Positions 36,165-44,450 of a stretch of 64,000 bases of DNA are shown here, in pieces. The translations under genes were made by a program, and so were the position numbers. Under the pieces are notes generated by a model. It had not been told where the DNA came from, did no database searches, and saw nothing but the letters and a program-made list of their open reading frames with translations. Source of the stretch: Salsuginibacillus halophilus (GTDB taxonomy: Bacteria > Bacillota > Bacilli > Bacillales > Marinococcaceae); the NCBI RefSeq assembly GCF_003014715.1, contig NZ_PYAV01000010.1, positions 1 to 64,000 on the forward strand, written 5' to 3'. Every line of letters starts with the position of its first letter. The first letter of the stretch is position 1.

Positions 36165-36563
36165 TTAAGAGGTGCGTTTTTTAATCGCCACGGTACAGCG
36201 TGAAACACAAATTAATGCGTCTTCTTCATCGGTGATCCGGATCTCCCAAACCATAGTTGATTGACCTTTATGAAGTGGAGCGGCTGTTGCGGTCACTTTA
36301 CCATCGGCTTTAGAACGAAGGTGATTCGCATTAATTTCTAAACCTACTGCCGCTTCAGTTTCCGGGTCAATCTGGTTAAACGTGCCGACGCTTGCAGCTG
36401 TTTCTGCTAAAGCGACGGAAGCCCCGCCATGTAAAAGGCCAAACGGTTGATGCGTCGCTGCATGCACCGGCATTTCCGCAACCACCTCGTCTGGCGTGAT
36501 CTCAATAATTTCGATCCCTAAAGCCCCCATTAATGTATCTTCTGTTGGTTTCAATTCCGGCAT
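36165..36563 (-). CDS. PaaI/YuxO-type hotdog thioesterase
   Basis: 132-aa hotdog-fold acyl-CoA thioesterase with the active-site segment FGLLHGGASVALAETAAS, including the catalytic Glu, and the second strand region GLEINANHLRSKADG. Closest in type to YuxO/MenI, which hydrolyses 1,4-dihydroxy-2-naphthoyl-CoA in menaquinone synthesis, and to PaaI. No men genes are nearby, so the substrate is uncertain. AAAGGAGGAG precedes the ATG at 36563. Confidence 0.85.
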   Translation of the reverse strand: MPELKPTEDTLMGALGIEIIEITPDEVVAEMPVHAATHQPFGLLHGGASVALAETAASVGTFNQIDPETEAAVGLEINANHLRSKADGKVTATAAPLHKGQSTMVWEIRITDEEDALICVSRCTVAIKKRTS

Positions 36564-36681
36564 AATTACTCCTCCTTTATATAATGACAACGTTCGTCGT
36601 CTAATTGTAGATTCCTTCTTTTTCTATCGAAGAAAACAAAAAATTTAACTAGTTGCGATTGACACTGTTGAGCGCATGCAC

Positions 36682-36717
36682 TATTGTATTAATTGTACTA
36701 GTTGAACTAATACAATA
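36682..36717. promoter_or_regulatory. YtrA-type operator (inverted repeat)
   Basis: Perfect 10-bp arms TATTGTATTA and TAATACAATA, 16 bases apart with further dyad symmetry inside, 25 bases before the GntR-type regulator start. Expected autoregulatory site. Confidence 0.65.
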
Positions 36718-36741
36718 AGAACAATAGAAGAAGGTGAGACT

Positions 36742-37128
36742 TTGCTCCACATTGATCCGAAAAGCCAGACACCCATCTATGAACAAATTATTGTTCAAAT
36801 GAAGGATCGTGTCGCTAAAGGAGTGCTCAAGCCGGGTGAAAGAATTCCACCGGTTCGAGAGTTGTCTTCGCAAATTGTTGTAAATCCAAATACGGTGAGC
36901 AAGGCTTATAAAGAGCTCGAGAAACAGGGAGTGATTGTAACGATGCGCGGGAGAGGGACATTCATTAGTGAAGATGTTACTGCCGGAATTACTGCCGGGC
37001 AAACGGAGCATGTAAAAAAAGAAATGAGCCGGGTGGTACTTGATGCTTATTATGCCGGCGTTTCAAAAGAAGAGCTGCATGTCTGGATCAATGCTTTTTA
37101 CGATGATTTAGGGGGATGGGACAAGTAA
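36742..37128 (+). CDS. GntR family regulator, YtrA subfamily
   Basis: 128-aa repressor: GntR winged helix (PIYEQIIVQMKDRVAKGVL; IPPVRELSSQIVVNPNTVSKAYKELEKQG) followed by only a short helical tail, as in YtrA. Start is TTG at 36742 after AAGGTGAG. It overlaps the ABC ATPase gene (TAATG). In B. subtilis YtrA controls its own ABC exporter operon and responds to cell wall antibiotics; a similar role is inferred here. Confidence 0.9.
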   Translation: MLHIDPKSQTPIYEQIIVQMKDRVAKGVLKPGERIPPVRELSSQIVVNPNTVSKAYKELEKQGVIVTMRGRGTFISEDVTAGITAGQTEHVKKEMSRVVLDAYYAGVSKEELHVWINAFYDDLGGWDK

Positions 37129-38003
37129 TGGAAGTGCGAAACATTTCAAAATCAATTCAAGAGACAGAAGTACTGTGCGATGTGAGTTTTTCTATAGCAC
37201 CTGGCACGATTACTGGAATCGTCGGTCGTAACGGTGTTGGAAAAACGTCTTTATTAAAAACGATGGTAGACATCTTCCGCCCGGATGAGGGAGAGGTGCG
37301 GGTCAAAGGCGAGAGTATTCAAATAAATCCATCCGCAAAGCAGCATGTCATTTTTGTAAGTGATGTCACTGAAGCGTTTAAAAATGAAAGTGTAGATCAT
37401 ATTGTCTCGTTTTATCGCGAAGTGTATCCATCTTTTGATCATGCGTATTTTGAAGAGTTAATGGCTCGGTTTGACCTCGAAAAGATCCAACAAGTGAAAA
37501 AGTATTCCAAAGGACGTAAAGCGTTGTTCGCATTAATTTTAGCGTTTGCGACGAGAGCAGATTTCGTTCTGCTCGATGAACCCACCGATGGACTTGATGT
37601 CATTGTGAAGCGACAAATGATGCAGTTCATGGTGGAGGCTGTCGCGGAAAACGACATCTCAATCTTAATTGCTACGCACCGACTTGATGAGCTCGAGACG
37701 CTGGCCGATCAAATTATCATGTTAAAAGACGGTCAAGTTGAAGCACGGTATGAGCTTGAGTCGGTTAAAATGCAGTATCAAAAAATGCAGATTGTATATG
37801 CCGAACAAATGCCAGAAGAGGTTATAGAGAAAGTGAACATTTTACAGCAGAGTGGTCGTGTCTATGTATGCTTTATCGCGCGTGCGGACAATGAAACGAA
37901 GCAGGCGGTTGAAAAAAGCGGTCCATTACTTATTGAAGAACTGCCGATGAGTCTAGAAGATTTATTTATAGCTAAGTTAGGAGGGGACCGCTTTGCTACC
38001 TAA
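37128..38003 (+). CDS. ABC transporter ATP-binding protein (YtrB-like)
   Basis: 291-aa ATPase subunit: Walker A GRNGVGKTS, signature YSKGRKALFALIL (KG instead of GG), Walker B FVLLDEPTDGLD, H-loop IATHRLDE. I start at the ATG at 37128 that shares bases with the upstream stop, implying coupling. The in-frame ATG at 37116 lies directly on the ribosome site. The C-terminal 80 residues are an extra accessory domain. Works with the permease at 37993. Confidence 0.9.
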   Translation: MEVRNISKSIQETEVLCDVSFSIAPGTITGIVGRNGVGKTSLLKTMVDIFRPDEGEVRVKGESIQINPSAKQHVIFVSDVTEAFKNESVDHIVSFYREVYPSFDHAYFEELMARFDLEKIQQVKKYSKGRKALFALILAFATRADFVLLDEPTDGLDVIVKRQMMQFMVEAVAENDISILIATHRLDELETLADQIIMLKDGQVEARYELESVKMQYQKMQIVYAEQMPEEVIEKVNILQQSGRVYVCFIARADNETKQAVEKSGPLLIEELPMSLEDLFIAKLGGDRFAT

Positions 38004-39012
38004 AGCACTATGGAAAAAGGATTTTAAGCAGACGAAAGGGCTTTTCATCTATTTGGGGTTGGTGTTTATATTTTGGTTTCCAATCCAGGCGCTTTTACGT
38101 ATCGACGGAGCACTAGAGACCTTGAGGGAGGAACAAGCTAGAGGCGAGGATCATCATTTACAGTTTTTGCAGACATCAAGTTACTTTTGGGAACAATTAT
38201 TGTCTAGTTCTTCGTGGTTGCTTGCTCTCTTATTATTAGCTGTTATTCCAGGTGTTCTTATTGGTAGTGAGCGAAACTCTGAAACACATCACGTGATGAC
38301 AGGCCTTCCTTTTAAGCGGCAGACACTGTTTATTTCTAAATTTGTCGTCGGTGCTGTTGGCATAAGTTTGTTGTTTTTCTTTGCCATCGGGCTTGCATAT
38401 ATTTTCGTTGCACAATCGGAACTTAGTTTCGTAACAGAGCAGTTTTCGTTGCTTGAGCATCTATGGCTTCCATGGACGACAATGCTTGCTATTTTTGCAC
38501 TAGGAATGTTGATGGGATCTCTCGTTGGTGAAATGTTATCACAGATTGTTTTAACCCTTATATTTTTAATTTTTCCATCGGGATTTTGGTTGCTCGTAAG
38601 ACAGTTTATTGAAATAAATAACATTCCATTAGGCGGTGAGCAGTGGCAGGCTGAATTTGTAGGAAACGTCACACTTCCTTTAATTCTCCTGGATGGAAAT
38701 ATGAATGGATGGTTCATCATCCCGGCAGTTATGACAATAGTTTTTGCCGTAGTAGGTACTTATAGTTATGCAAGCGCAAAAGATGAGCATAACGGTGAGT
38801 TACTACTGTTTAAAAAGTTAAATGTCATCTTTTTACCTGGTGTCGTTGTCTGCTTTGCCCTTCTTGGCGGTATGATCGCAGCATCTATTGCACCTCATAG
38901 CCAACAAGAGTTTCAAGTGATTTTATATTGGATCGGAGCCGTGCTTTTAGGAAGCGGAGCGTACTTTAGCACCCGGCGTCTCTTGCAAATGAACCGAGGG
39001 AGGAAAAAATAA
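37993..39012 (+). CDS. ABC transporter permease
   Basis: 339-aa membrane protein with about 7-8 hydrophobic segments and a long extracytoplasmic loop at about 35-70, of the ABC-2 type. TTG start at 37993 with AGGAGGGG, overlapping the ATPase gene by 11 bases. Completes a regulator-ATPase-permease operon of the Ytr kind; likely export or cell-envelope stress, substrate unknown. Confidence 0.85.
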   Translation: MLPKALWKKDFKQTKGLFIYLGLVFIFWFPIQALLRIDGALETLREEQARGEDHHLQFLQTSSYFWEQLLSSSSWLLALLLLAVIPGVLIGSERNSETHHVMTGLPFKRQTLFISKFVVGAVGISLLFFFAIGLAYIFVAQSELSFVTEQFSLLEHLWLPWTTMLAIFALGMLMGSLVGEMLSQIVLTLIFLIFPSGFWLLVRQFIEINNIPLGGEQWQAEFVGNVTLPLILLDGNMNGWFIIPAVMTIVFAVVGTYSYASAKDEHNGELLLFKKLNVIFLPGVVVCFALLGGMIAASIAPHSQQEFQVILYWIGAVLLGSGAYFSTRRLLQMNRGRKK

Positions 39013-39021
39013 AAGCCGCTG

Positions 39022-39050
39022 TTGTAAATCGTAACTATTACGTTTATAAT
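39022..39050 (+). promoter_or_regulatory. Promoter of rpsN paralogue
   Basis: TTGTAA (39022) and TATAAT (39045) with 17-base spacing, a good SigA promoter, covered by the Zur box at 39026. Confidence 0.7.
39026..39046. promoter_or_regulatory. Zur box 1
   Basis: Matches the Bacillus Zur consensus (AAATCGTAAT-N-ATTACGATTT) at nearly all positions: AAATCGTAAC-T-ATTACGTTTA. Overlaps the -10/-35 spacer. Confidence 0.8.
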
Positions 39051-39051
39051 T

Positions 39052-39072
39052 AAAATGTAATTATTACGATTT
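39052..39072. promoter_or_regulatory. Zur box 2
   Basis: AAAATGTAAT-T-ATTACGATTT, the right half perfect and the left half with two changes. Centre is 26 bp from box 1, covering the start-site region. Confidence 0.8.
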
Positions 39073-39087
39073 AAGGAAGGTGCTATA

Positions 39088-39357
39088 ATGGCTCGTAAAG
39101 CAAAAGTTGCTAAAGAACAAAAGCGACAGGAAACTGTTGAACGTTATGCAGCTCTTCGTCAGCAGTTAAAAGAAGCCAGGGACTATGAAGCGTTAAAGAA
39201 GCTTCCTCGTGATGCTTCACCTACCCGACTCACCCGGAGATGCCGAGTGACAGGCCGTCCCCGTGGCGTCTACCAAAAATTTGGAATGTCAAGGATCGCT
39301 CTACGCGAATTTGCTCATAAAGGGCAGGTGCCCGGTTTGAAAAAATCGAGCTGGTAA
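39088..39357 (+). CDS. rpsN: 30S ribosomal protein S14, zinc-independent paralogue
   Basis: 89-aa S14 of the C-minus type: the usual zinc-binding CxxC pairs are absent ([19 protein letters not shown] retains one Cys). In Bacillus this paralogue replaces zinc-binding S14 under zinc starvation and is repressed by Zur. The two Zur boxes at the promoter show the same logic here. GGAAGGTG precedes the ATG. Confidence 0.95.
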   Translation: MARKAKVAKEQKRQETVERYAALRQQLKEARDYEALKKLPRDASPTRLTRRCRVTGRPRGVYQKFGMSRIALREFAHKGQVPGLKKSSW

Positions 39358-39420
39358 AACAGCACGGATTTTTCTATATAACCAATCTGGACTTGCATTT
39401 TTAATGTGTTTGTGTCATTA

Positions 39421-39544
39421 TATAATGTAGATAAGAACGGATGAGCAAAACTGATTCGGCTCCTGCACCAAATTTGTAGGACGAAAGAAGTTTGACTGTC
39501 CTCCTTATCGTATTTTAAGCATTTGGTTGAAGGAGGCCGTTAAC
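39421..39544 (+). promoter_or_regulatory. Promoter and long 5' leader of cold shock gene
   Basis: TATAAT at 39421 is followed by about 110 bases of untranslated leader before AAGGAGG. Long leaders on csp mRNAs fold into temperature-responsive structures; no fold was computed here. Confidence 0.5.
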
Positions 39545-39742
39545 ATGACCGGCACAGTAAAATGGTTTAACGCAGAAAAAGGATTTGGTTTCATCGAGCG
39601 CGAAGATGGTGACGATGTATTTGTTCACTTCTCCGCTATCCAGGCAGAAGGCTTCAAAACACTTGAAGACGGCGAAACAGTTGAATTTGAAATCGTCGAA
39701 GGCGACCGTGGCCCACAAGCTGCAAACGTCGTTCGTCAATAG
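39545..39742 (+). CDS. Cold shock protein (CspA family)
   Basis: 65-aa single cold-shock domain, an RNA chaperone. RNP1 KGFGFIE and RNP2 VFVHFSAI are intact. I start at the ATG at 39545 behind AAGGAGG; the extra 6 residues from 39527 are the leader. Closest in type to CspB/CspD of Bacillus. Confidence 0.96.
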   Translation: MTGTVKWFNAEKGFGFIEREDGDDVFVHFSAIQAEGFKTLEDGETVEFEIVEGDRGPQAANVVRQ

Positions 39743-39759
39743 TCCTTATAAATGGAACA

Positions 39760-39793
39760 AAAGCCCGGAAGCTTGATGCTTTCGGGTTTTTTT
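39760..39793 (+). terminator. Terminator after csp
   Basis: Stem AGCCCGGAAGC/GCTTTCGGGTT with a 5-base loop followed by TTTTTT. Confidence 0.88.
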
Positions 39794-39803
39794 AAGGATG
39801 TTA

Positions 39804-39817
39804 TGAAAGCGGTTTCT
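39804..39817. promoter_or_regulatory. cre-like site upstream of mhqE
   Basis: TGAAAGCGGTTTCT, one mismatch at the last fixed position of the CcpA consensus, 80 bases before the dioxygenase start. Similar to the sequence at 19600. Confidence 0.3.
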
Positions 39818-39897
39818 TTAACTTAATTCAGGTTTGTGTTGTGATCTATTCGGAAATATAAAGGTAAACGGTCGTTAGATGAAGGGGGAGACAAGTG

Positions 39898-40830
39898 ATG
39901 CAAGTGAACACAAAAGGTATACACCACATAACCGCAATTGTCGGTCCACCACAGGAAAATATCGAGTTTTATGGAGAAGTACTCGGCCTGAGGCTGGTGA
40001 AAACGACAGTTAACTTTGATGACCCGGGTACTTATCATTTATATTTCGGTGATGAAACCGGAAAGCCGGGAAGTATTATGACTTTCTTTCCGATCCCAGT
40101 TAACGAACGTCCAATCCCGGGGTCAAGACAAGTCGAGACAACCATTTTTCAAGTACCACCGGCAGCCCTCCCTTTCTGGGCAAGCCGTCTGGAGAATTAC
40201 GGTGTGAGTTATGAAGAAAAAGAACGCTTCGGATCAAAATATTTGCAATTTCAAGACCCACACGGGTTAAAATTGGAGATGGTTGAAGACAAGCGCGGTG
40301 AAGCGTTTGAATCAGGAACTGGCGCAATTACGCCGGATGAAGCAATCAAAGGATTTTATGGAGCGGTCCTGCATTCAGCTGACCATGAAGCGACTGGACG
40401 GGTATTAACGGAACTGCTTGGGTTTTCTTACGAAGGTAGTGAAGGCAGTATCCATCGTTACACGGTTGGAAGTGGCCTTGGTCATACGATTGATGTGATG
40501 GAGGCAGAGGCACCAGCAGGTGAAATGGGCGCTGGGATCCACCATCATATTGCATTTCGGGCTTCGTCCCATCAGGAGCATGAAGTTTGGAAGAAAAAAA
40601 TCTTGAATTACGGAATTCATGCAACAGACATTAAAGACCGGCAATATTTTAAGTCAATTTATTTCCGTGAACCCGGCGGTATTTTGTTTGAAATCGCAAC
40701 GGACCCACCTGGCTTTATGATTGATGAATCAAAAGAGGAGCTCGGCTCAAATTTAAGACTTCCGGATTGGTTAGAGCCGCACCGGGAGCAGATTTCCGAT
40801 CAACTGCCGATTATTGGCAGCCGTCGGTGA
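39898..40830 (+). CDS. mhqE: Ring-cleaving dioxygenase, VOC family (MhqE/MhqO type)
   Basis: 310-aa two-module vicinal-oxygen-chelate enzyme. Each half carries the beta-alpha-beta pattern with metal ligands (GIHHITAIVGPP...; EMVED in the first, GIHHHIAFRA and GGILFEIATDPPGF in the second). B. subtilis MhqA/E/O are the closest named relatives and open hydroquinone rings, protecting from quinones. ATG at 39898 with GGGGGAG upstream; a GTG three bases earlier is also possible. The MhqD-like esterase gene follows, as in B. subtilis mhqED. Confidence 0.88.
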   Translation: MQVNTKGIHHITAIVGPPQENIEFYGEVLGLRLVKTTVNFDDPGTYHLYFGDETGKPGSIMTFFPIPVNERPIPGSRQVETTIFQVPPAALPFWASRLENYGVSYEEKERFGSKYLQFQDPHGLKLEMVEDKRGEAFESGTGAITPDEAIKGFYGAVLHSADHEATGRVLTELLGFSYEGSEGSIHRYTVGSGLGHTIDVMEAEAPAGEMGAGIHHHIAFRASSHQEHEVWKKKILNYGIHATDIKDRQYFKSIYFREPGGILFEIATDPPGFMIDESKEELGSNLRLPDWLEPHREQISDQLPIIGSRR

Positions 40831-40859
40831 GAACAAGTTAAGGAAAAGGAGGTTATTGT

Positions 40860-41468
40860 TTGGAGTTGAAACATATTTATAAACACGGACGGAATCCGGA
40901 GCGGCCGGTACTTTTATTACTTCACGGAACTGGAGGTAATGAAGAAGATTTGATGCCGTTAGCCCGGATGATTGACCCGGAAGCAGCAATTTTAAGTGTA
41001 CGTGGAAATGTGGAAGAAAACGGTATGCCTCGGTTCTTTAAGCGGTTGCGCGAAGGGGTTTTTGACCACGAAGATTTAGCAAAGCGTACAGATGAGTTAT
41101 ACGAATTTATCCAAGAAGCAGCTAAACAGTATGAGTTCAACCTCGGACAAGTAACAGCAATCGGGTATTCTAATGGCGCAAACATTGCTGCGAATTTACT
41201 GTTCCGCCATGGCCCGGTTTTAAAAAATGCAATTTTGCACCACCCGATGGTTCCAGATGCTGATGCTTTAATACCGGAGGTGAAAGAACTTCCGGTTTGG
41301 ATTGGCGCCGGTGCAAATGATCCAATTTGTCCACCTGAGCAGACAGAAGAGCTTGATCGGAAGTTGCAGGAAGCAGGAGCTGAAGTAAAAGTAAACTGGT
41401 ACCAAGCAGGTCATCAATTAACACAAGAAGAAGCGAAAGATGCAGCTGTCTGGTACGGCGCCCCTTAA
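40860..41468 (+). CDS. mhqD: Carboxylesterase/phospholipase-like hydrolase (MhqD type)
   Basis: 202-aa alpha/beta hydrolase: oxyanion strand VLLLLHGTGGNEEDL, nucleophile in AIGYSNGANIAA, Asp in GANDPICPPEQ, His in YQAGHQLTQEE. TTG start at 40860 with AAGGAGG. Paired with the dioxygenase 29 bases upstream, it matches the mhqED pair of quinone and thiol stress. No MhqR regulator gene or box was seen nearby. Confidence 0.88.
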   Translation: MELKHIYKHGRNPERPVLLLLHGTGGNEEDLMPLARMIDPEAAILSVRGNVEENGMPRFFKRLREGVFDHEDLAKRTDELYEFIQEAAKQYEFNLGQVTAIGYSNGANIAANLLFRHGPVLKNAILHHPMVPDADALIPEVKELPVWIGAGANDPICPPEQTEELDRKLQEAGAEVKVNWYQAGHQLTQEEAKDAAVWYGAP

Positions 41469-41505
41469 TTAGAAAACCATATGTGTATTGTGATTTATAA
41501 AATAA

Positions 41506-41760
41506 GGGGCTGTCCCATAAGGTCTACTTGAATTGATAGGCATGGGAAATATACTCGCTTTCACCAATGGCACAAGTGTGACATCGACTCAATCAGCGCT
41601 TCCGCTTGATTTAGTCGTGTCTGCTTTGCCGCTGGATAGCGTATCAGCTTGCGCGTGGAAAACCGCTCATGGCAGGATCTGTAACCGGCCGATTTCCTGT
41701 AAGCGTCCGCCGAAAAGCGACATCAGCCATAGTTCATCTTAAAAATTTGTGTACACGCTG
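41506..41760 (+). repeat. Chimeric repeat: family B left half joined to family A right end
   Basis: Begins GGGGCTGTCCCATAAG and contains GGGAAATATACTCGCTTTC and GCTTGCGCGTGGAAAACCGC, as in family B (31957-32151, reversed). From about 41702 it switches to the family A right part, AGCGTCCGCCGAAAAGCGAC, ending TGTACACGCTG. A terminator hairpin starts at the last base. No gene in it; it fills most of a 416-base gap. Confidence 0.78.
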
Positions 41761-41791
41761 AGCCTGCCGAAACAATCGGCAGGCTCATTTT
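41760..41791 (+). terminator. Terminator abutting repeat right end
   Basis: A 10-bp stem GAGCCTGCCG/CGGCAGGCTC with loop AAACAAT and ATTTTAA. Presumably the original terminator of mhqED, now separated from it by the repeat. Confidence 0.8.
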
Positions 41792-41845
41792 AATACGGCA
41801 AACCGTAATAATAAGTACACCGCTTGAATTGTGGTGGTACAACAT

Positions 41846-41875
41846 AAAAACCCCCGGCAGTTGATCTGCCGGGGT
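41846..41875 (-). terminator. Terminator of 3D-domain gene
   Basis: Minus-strand stem CCCCGGCAGAT ... TGCCGGGGG followed by TTTTTATG. Confidence 0.88.
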
Positions 41876-41884
41876 CAGCGTGAA

Positions 41885-42862
41885 TTAGTCTAGTACTGTA
41901 ACTTGAACGTTTTGACGTCCAAATGAATATGCTTCATCTTTTGTAGGCACGTGAAGATCGATACGGTTGCCTTGGATCGCACCGCCAGTGTCGCCTGCAA
42001 TTGCTTCGCCGTAGCCTTCAACGTGTACGCGGCTGCCGAGTGGAATAACATTCGGATCAACAGCTACAACGCTTTTGTTAGGGTTGTTGTTTAGGTCTTG
42101 ACCTGTCGCTGTAATACCAGTGCAACCAGTGCAGTTTGCAGTGTAAGCTGTAGCTTCCATTGTCATGGTTTGACCATTAGCTTCAGAAGACTGCGTTTCT
42201 TGCTGCTGGTTTTGTTGTTGGTTTTCTTGTTGTTGAGTCTCTTGCTGTTGAGTTTGCTGCTGTTCGCTAGCGGCTGGCTCATTGTTTGTTTCCTGTTCAG
42301 CCGGTTGTTCAGCTGCTGCTTCTTCGCTGGCTGCAGTCACAGCTGGCTCATAAGATTGCAGCGCGCTTAACGTTTTCGGTCCGACTTTGCCATCCGTTGT
42401 TAAACCTGCACTTGATTGAAACTGTTCAACAGCACTCAATGTGTTTTCCCCAAAGATGCCATCGATACTGCCGTTATAGTAGCCGGCAGTCTGTAAGTCT
42501 TCTTGTACAAATTCAACAGTTGGTCCTTCATCTTCTAGTTCTAGCACTTGAAGTGCCCCAATGGTTTGTGGTCCTGCAATACCATCAGTTAACAAGTTGT
42601 GCTCGTCTTGATATGATTTAACGAGCTGGGCGATTTCTGTGTCGTATACCCCATCGATATCTTCTTGATCTGCGATTATATCGTTATCATAGAGAAGCTC
42701 TTGAAACTCTTTAACCTCACCGTTTTCCGTGCCTTCTTTTAACAGGTCGTTCCCCAGTTCGCTCGCATCAGCGGACGAAGGGCTTAAAGCAAAGACAAAT
42801 CCAGCTGCGAGTGCGGAAAAGCCAAATGCTTTAACATGCCGAACAGGTGTAAGAACGTTCAT
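41885..42862 (-). CDS. Secreted cell wall protein: two peptidoglycan-binding domains plus 3D domain
   Basis: 325-aa exported protein. A signal peptide (to about residue 33, ending near SADAS) is followed by two PG_binding_1 repeats (about 45-110, with DGIAGPQTIGAL; about 112-172, with DGKVGPKTLSAL), a Gln/Glu-rich low-complexity linker (about 180-235) and a 3D domain (MTMEATAYTANCTGCTG ... GSRVHVEGYGEAIAGDTGGAIQGNRIDLHVP) with the conserved Asp residues of lytic transglycosylase-like YocH/YabE proteins. Likely a muralytic enzyme in wall turnover. AAAGGAGG precedes the ATG. Confidence 0.92.
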   Translation of the reverse strand: MNVLTPVRHVKAFGFSALAAGFVFALSPSSADASELGNDLLKEGTENGEVKEFQELLYDNDIIADQEDIDGVYDTEIAQLVKSYQDEHNLLTDGIAGPQTIGALQVLELEDEGPTVEFVQEDLQTAGYYNGSIDGIFGENTLSAVEQFQSSAGLTTDGKVGPKTLSALQSYEPAVTAASEEAAAEQPAEQETNNEPAASEQQQTQQQETQQQENQQQNQQQETQSSEANGQTMTMEATAYTANCTGCTGITATGQDLNNNPNKSVVAVDPNVIPLGSRVHVEGYGEAIAGDTGGAIQGNRIDLHVPTKDEAYSFGRQNVQVTVLD

Positions 42863-42922
42863 GCATGCTACCTCCTTTATTTTCTATGAATTTCATTGGG
42901 CGAACCAATGACTGCGAGACTT

Positions 42923-42951
42923 ATAGTATCAAGGTAAAAGCAAACGTACAA
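42923..42951 (-). promoter_or_regulatory. Promoter of 3D-domain gene
   Basis: On the minus strand TTGTAC and TACTAT are separated by 17 bases, giving a leader of about 55 bases. The rest of the 314-base gap (42863-43176) is A/T-rich and I see no further feature in it. Confidence 0.45.
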
Positions 42952-43176
42952 CACTAATTCGGGTTTCTTAAACGAATTGAAATCAATTTGTTACGAGTGA
43001 AATTTATTACTAAAGTTATAAGGCTTTTTGTAATGTTGCCCCTTCTTTTTTCACATTTTTCTTCACAATTTGCAGAAAAGCACCATTTTGAAAAATTCCT
43101 TCCGAATTTAATCGAAAGGGATTAGTGAATTTATGGATGTTCAGCTCTACTAACAGAAATTGAAGTGCATTGTTCA

Positions 43177-44301
43177 CTAAGGTTCATCTTTCCAGCCGTT
43201 TTTAATAAAGCTGTAAACGTCATCAAAGATACCGATATCATATAAAATAACGAGTACAACAAGAACGATCGGTCCAATAATTAAACCGATAAAGCCGAAA
43301 AGCTGTAATCCGGTAAACATAGAAATGAGAACACCAAGCGGGTGTAGATTTAAACTGAACGACAATACTTTGGGTTCGAGGGTCTGCCTTACAACAAGAG
43401 CTACGACGTATAAAACAGCAATGGCTAAGCCAAATGTGATGTCACCTGTGAAAAACAAGTAAAGAAACCACGGGATTAAGATTGTACCGGTGCCGAGGTA
43501 AGGAATAACCTCTGCAATACCGACAATCACAGCCAGCGTAAATGCGTATTCTACCTGTAGAAGAAAAAGTCCGATCAAAACAATGACAGTAGTAATCATC
43601 ATTAGGATGATTTGAGCACGAATGAAGCCAAAAACCCGCAAACGAAGCGCAAGTGAGAAAGCCTTCGCCCGTTCCCTCAAACCGTCTGGAACATTACGCT
43701 GCACTAACGAAGTTAAGCGTTCCCAGTCTTTTCCGAGAAAGTACACGGCTAAGATTGTAAAGATAAAGCCAATGAAAACTGACGGAAAGCCGAGTGCGAA
43801 TTGTGTAACCCCGTCAGCAAGCGATTGACCGAACTGCCCAAAGATTCCTCCGAGCTGCGTCCCCAGCTGCGCGATACCTTCTTCAAGGGTAGCCTGCTGT
43901 TCAGGTGATAACGTATCTAACAAGCCGGTCATTTCCTGCCAGAAAGGCCAAATTGTATCGTTGAAGAAGTTTTGCAAGTTATCTGCAGCTGTTTCAATCC
44001 AATCGGGCACACGTTCAGAAAGCTGTTGAAACCCGTAAACGGATAAAAAGCTGAGGGCCGTTATTATTGCCGCCAAAGCAGAAAGTCCGGTAAGCAAGCC
44101 CATGAATGCAGCAAGAGCGGGGTGAAAGTGAAGCCGGTACTTTAATGTGCGCACTAAAGGGTGAAGAAGCCACGCAAGCAGGATGCCGATTAGAAAAGGA
44201 TAACTTATTGAAAATAAGATACCAAGCAGCCAAGCAGCCAGCAGGGAGACTCCAATTACAACTGCAGTACGCAGTAGTATGTAGGCGTGCTGCTTCGTCA
44301 T
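43177..44301 (-). CDS. ytvI: Sporulation-type AI-2E family membrane protein YtvI
   Basis: 374-aa polytopic membrane protein, eight helices, with the large loop typical of the family (about 95-160) and IAEVIPYLGTGTILIPW. Sequence style and length match YtvI, an AI-2E family member linked to sporulation in Bacillus. No sporulation genes adjoin it, and the assignment to YtvI rather than another paralogue is moderate. GGAGAG precedes the ATG. Confidence 0.8.
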   Translation of the reverse strand: MTKQHAYILLRTAVVIGVSLLAAWLLGILFSISYPFLIGILLAWLLHPLVRTLKYRLHFHPALAAFMGLLTGLSALAAIITALSFLSVYGFQQLSERVPDWIETAADNLQNFFNDTIWPFWQEMTGLLDTLSPEQQATLEEGIAQLGTQLGGIFGQFGQSLADGVTQFALGFPSVFIGFIFTILAVYFLGKDWERLTSLVQRNVPDGLRERAKAFSLALRLRVFGFIRAQIILMMITTVIVLIGLFLLQVEYAFTLAVIVGIAEVIPYLGTGTILIPWFLYLFFTGDITFGLAIAVLYVVALVVRQTLEPKVLSFSLNLHPLGVLISMFTGLQLFGFIGLIIGPIVLVVLVILYDIGIFDDVYSFIKNGWKDEP

Positions 44302-44450
44302 AGGCAGCTCTCCTTTAATATTGTTCTCGTTGAACCGTCATACCGAGGTTAGGGTAGGGCGATGTTTGTGAACGAACGCTTAAAAGGTAAGATTCGTTTG
44401 AAACAACTGTACTTAAATGCTTGTTCTCGGTCAAAAGGAAGAAATCCTTC

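Noticed and set aside
41533-41742. 69-aa open frame with ATG starts between mhqD and the 3D-domain gene
   Set aside because: Entirely inside the chimeric repeat and not preserved in the family B copy at 31957-32151.
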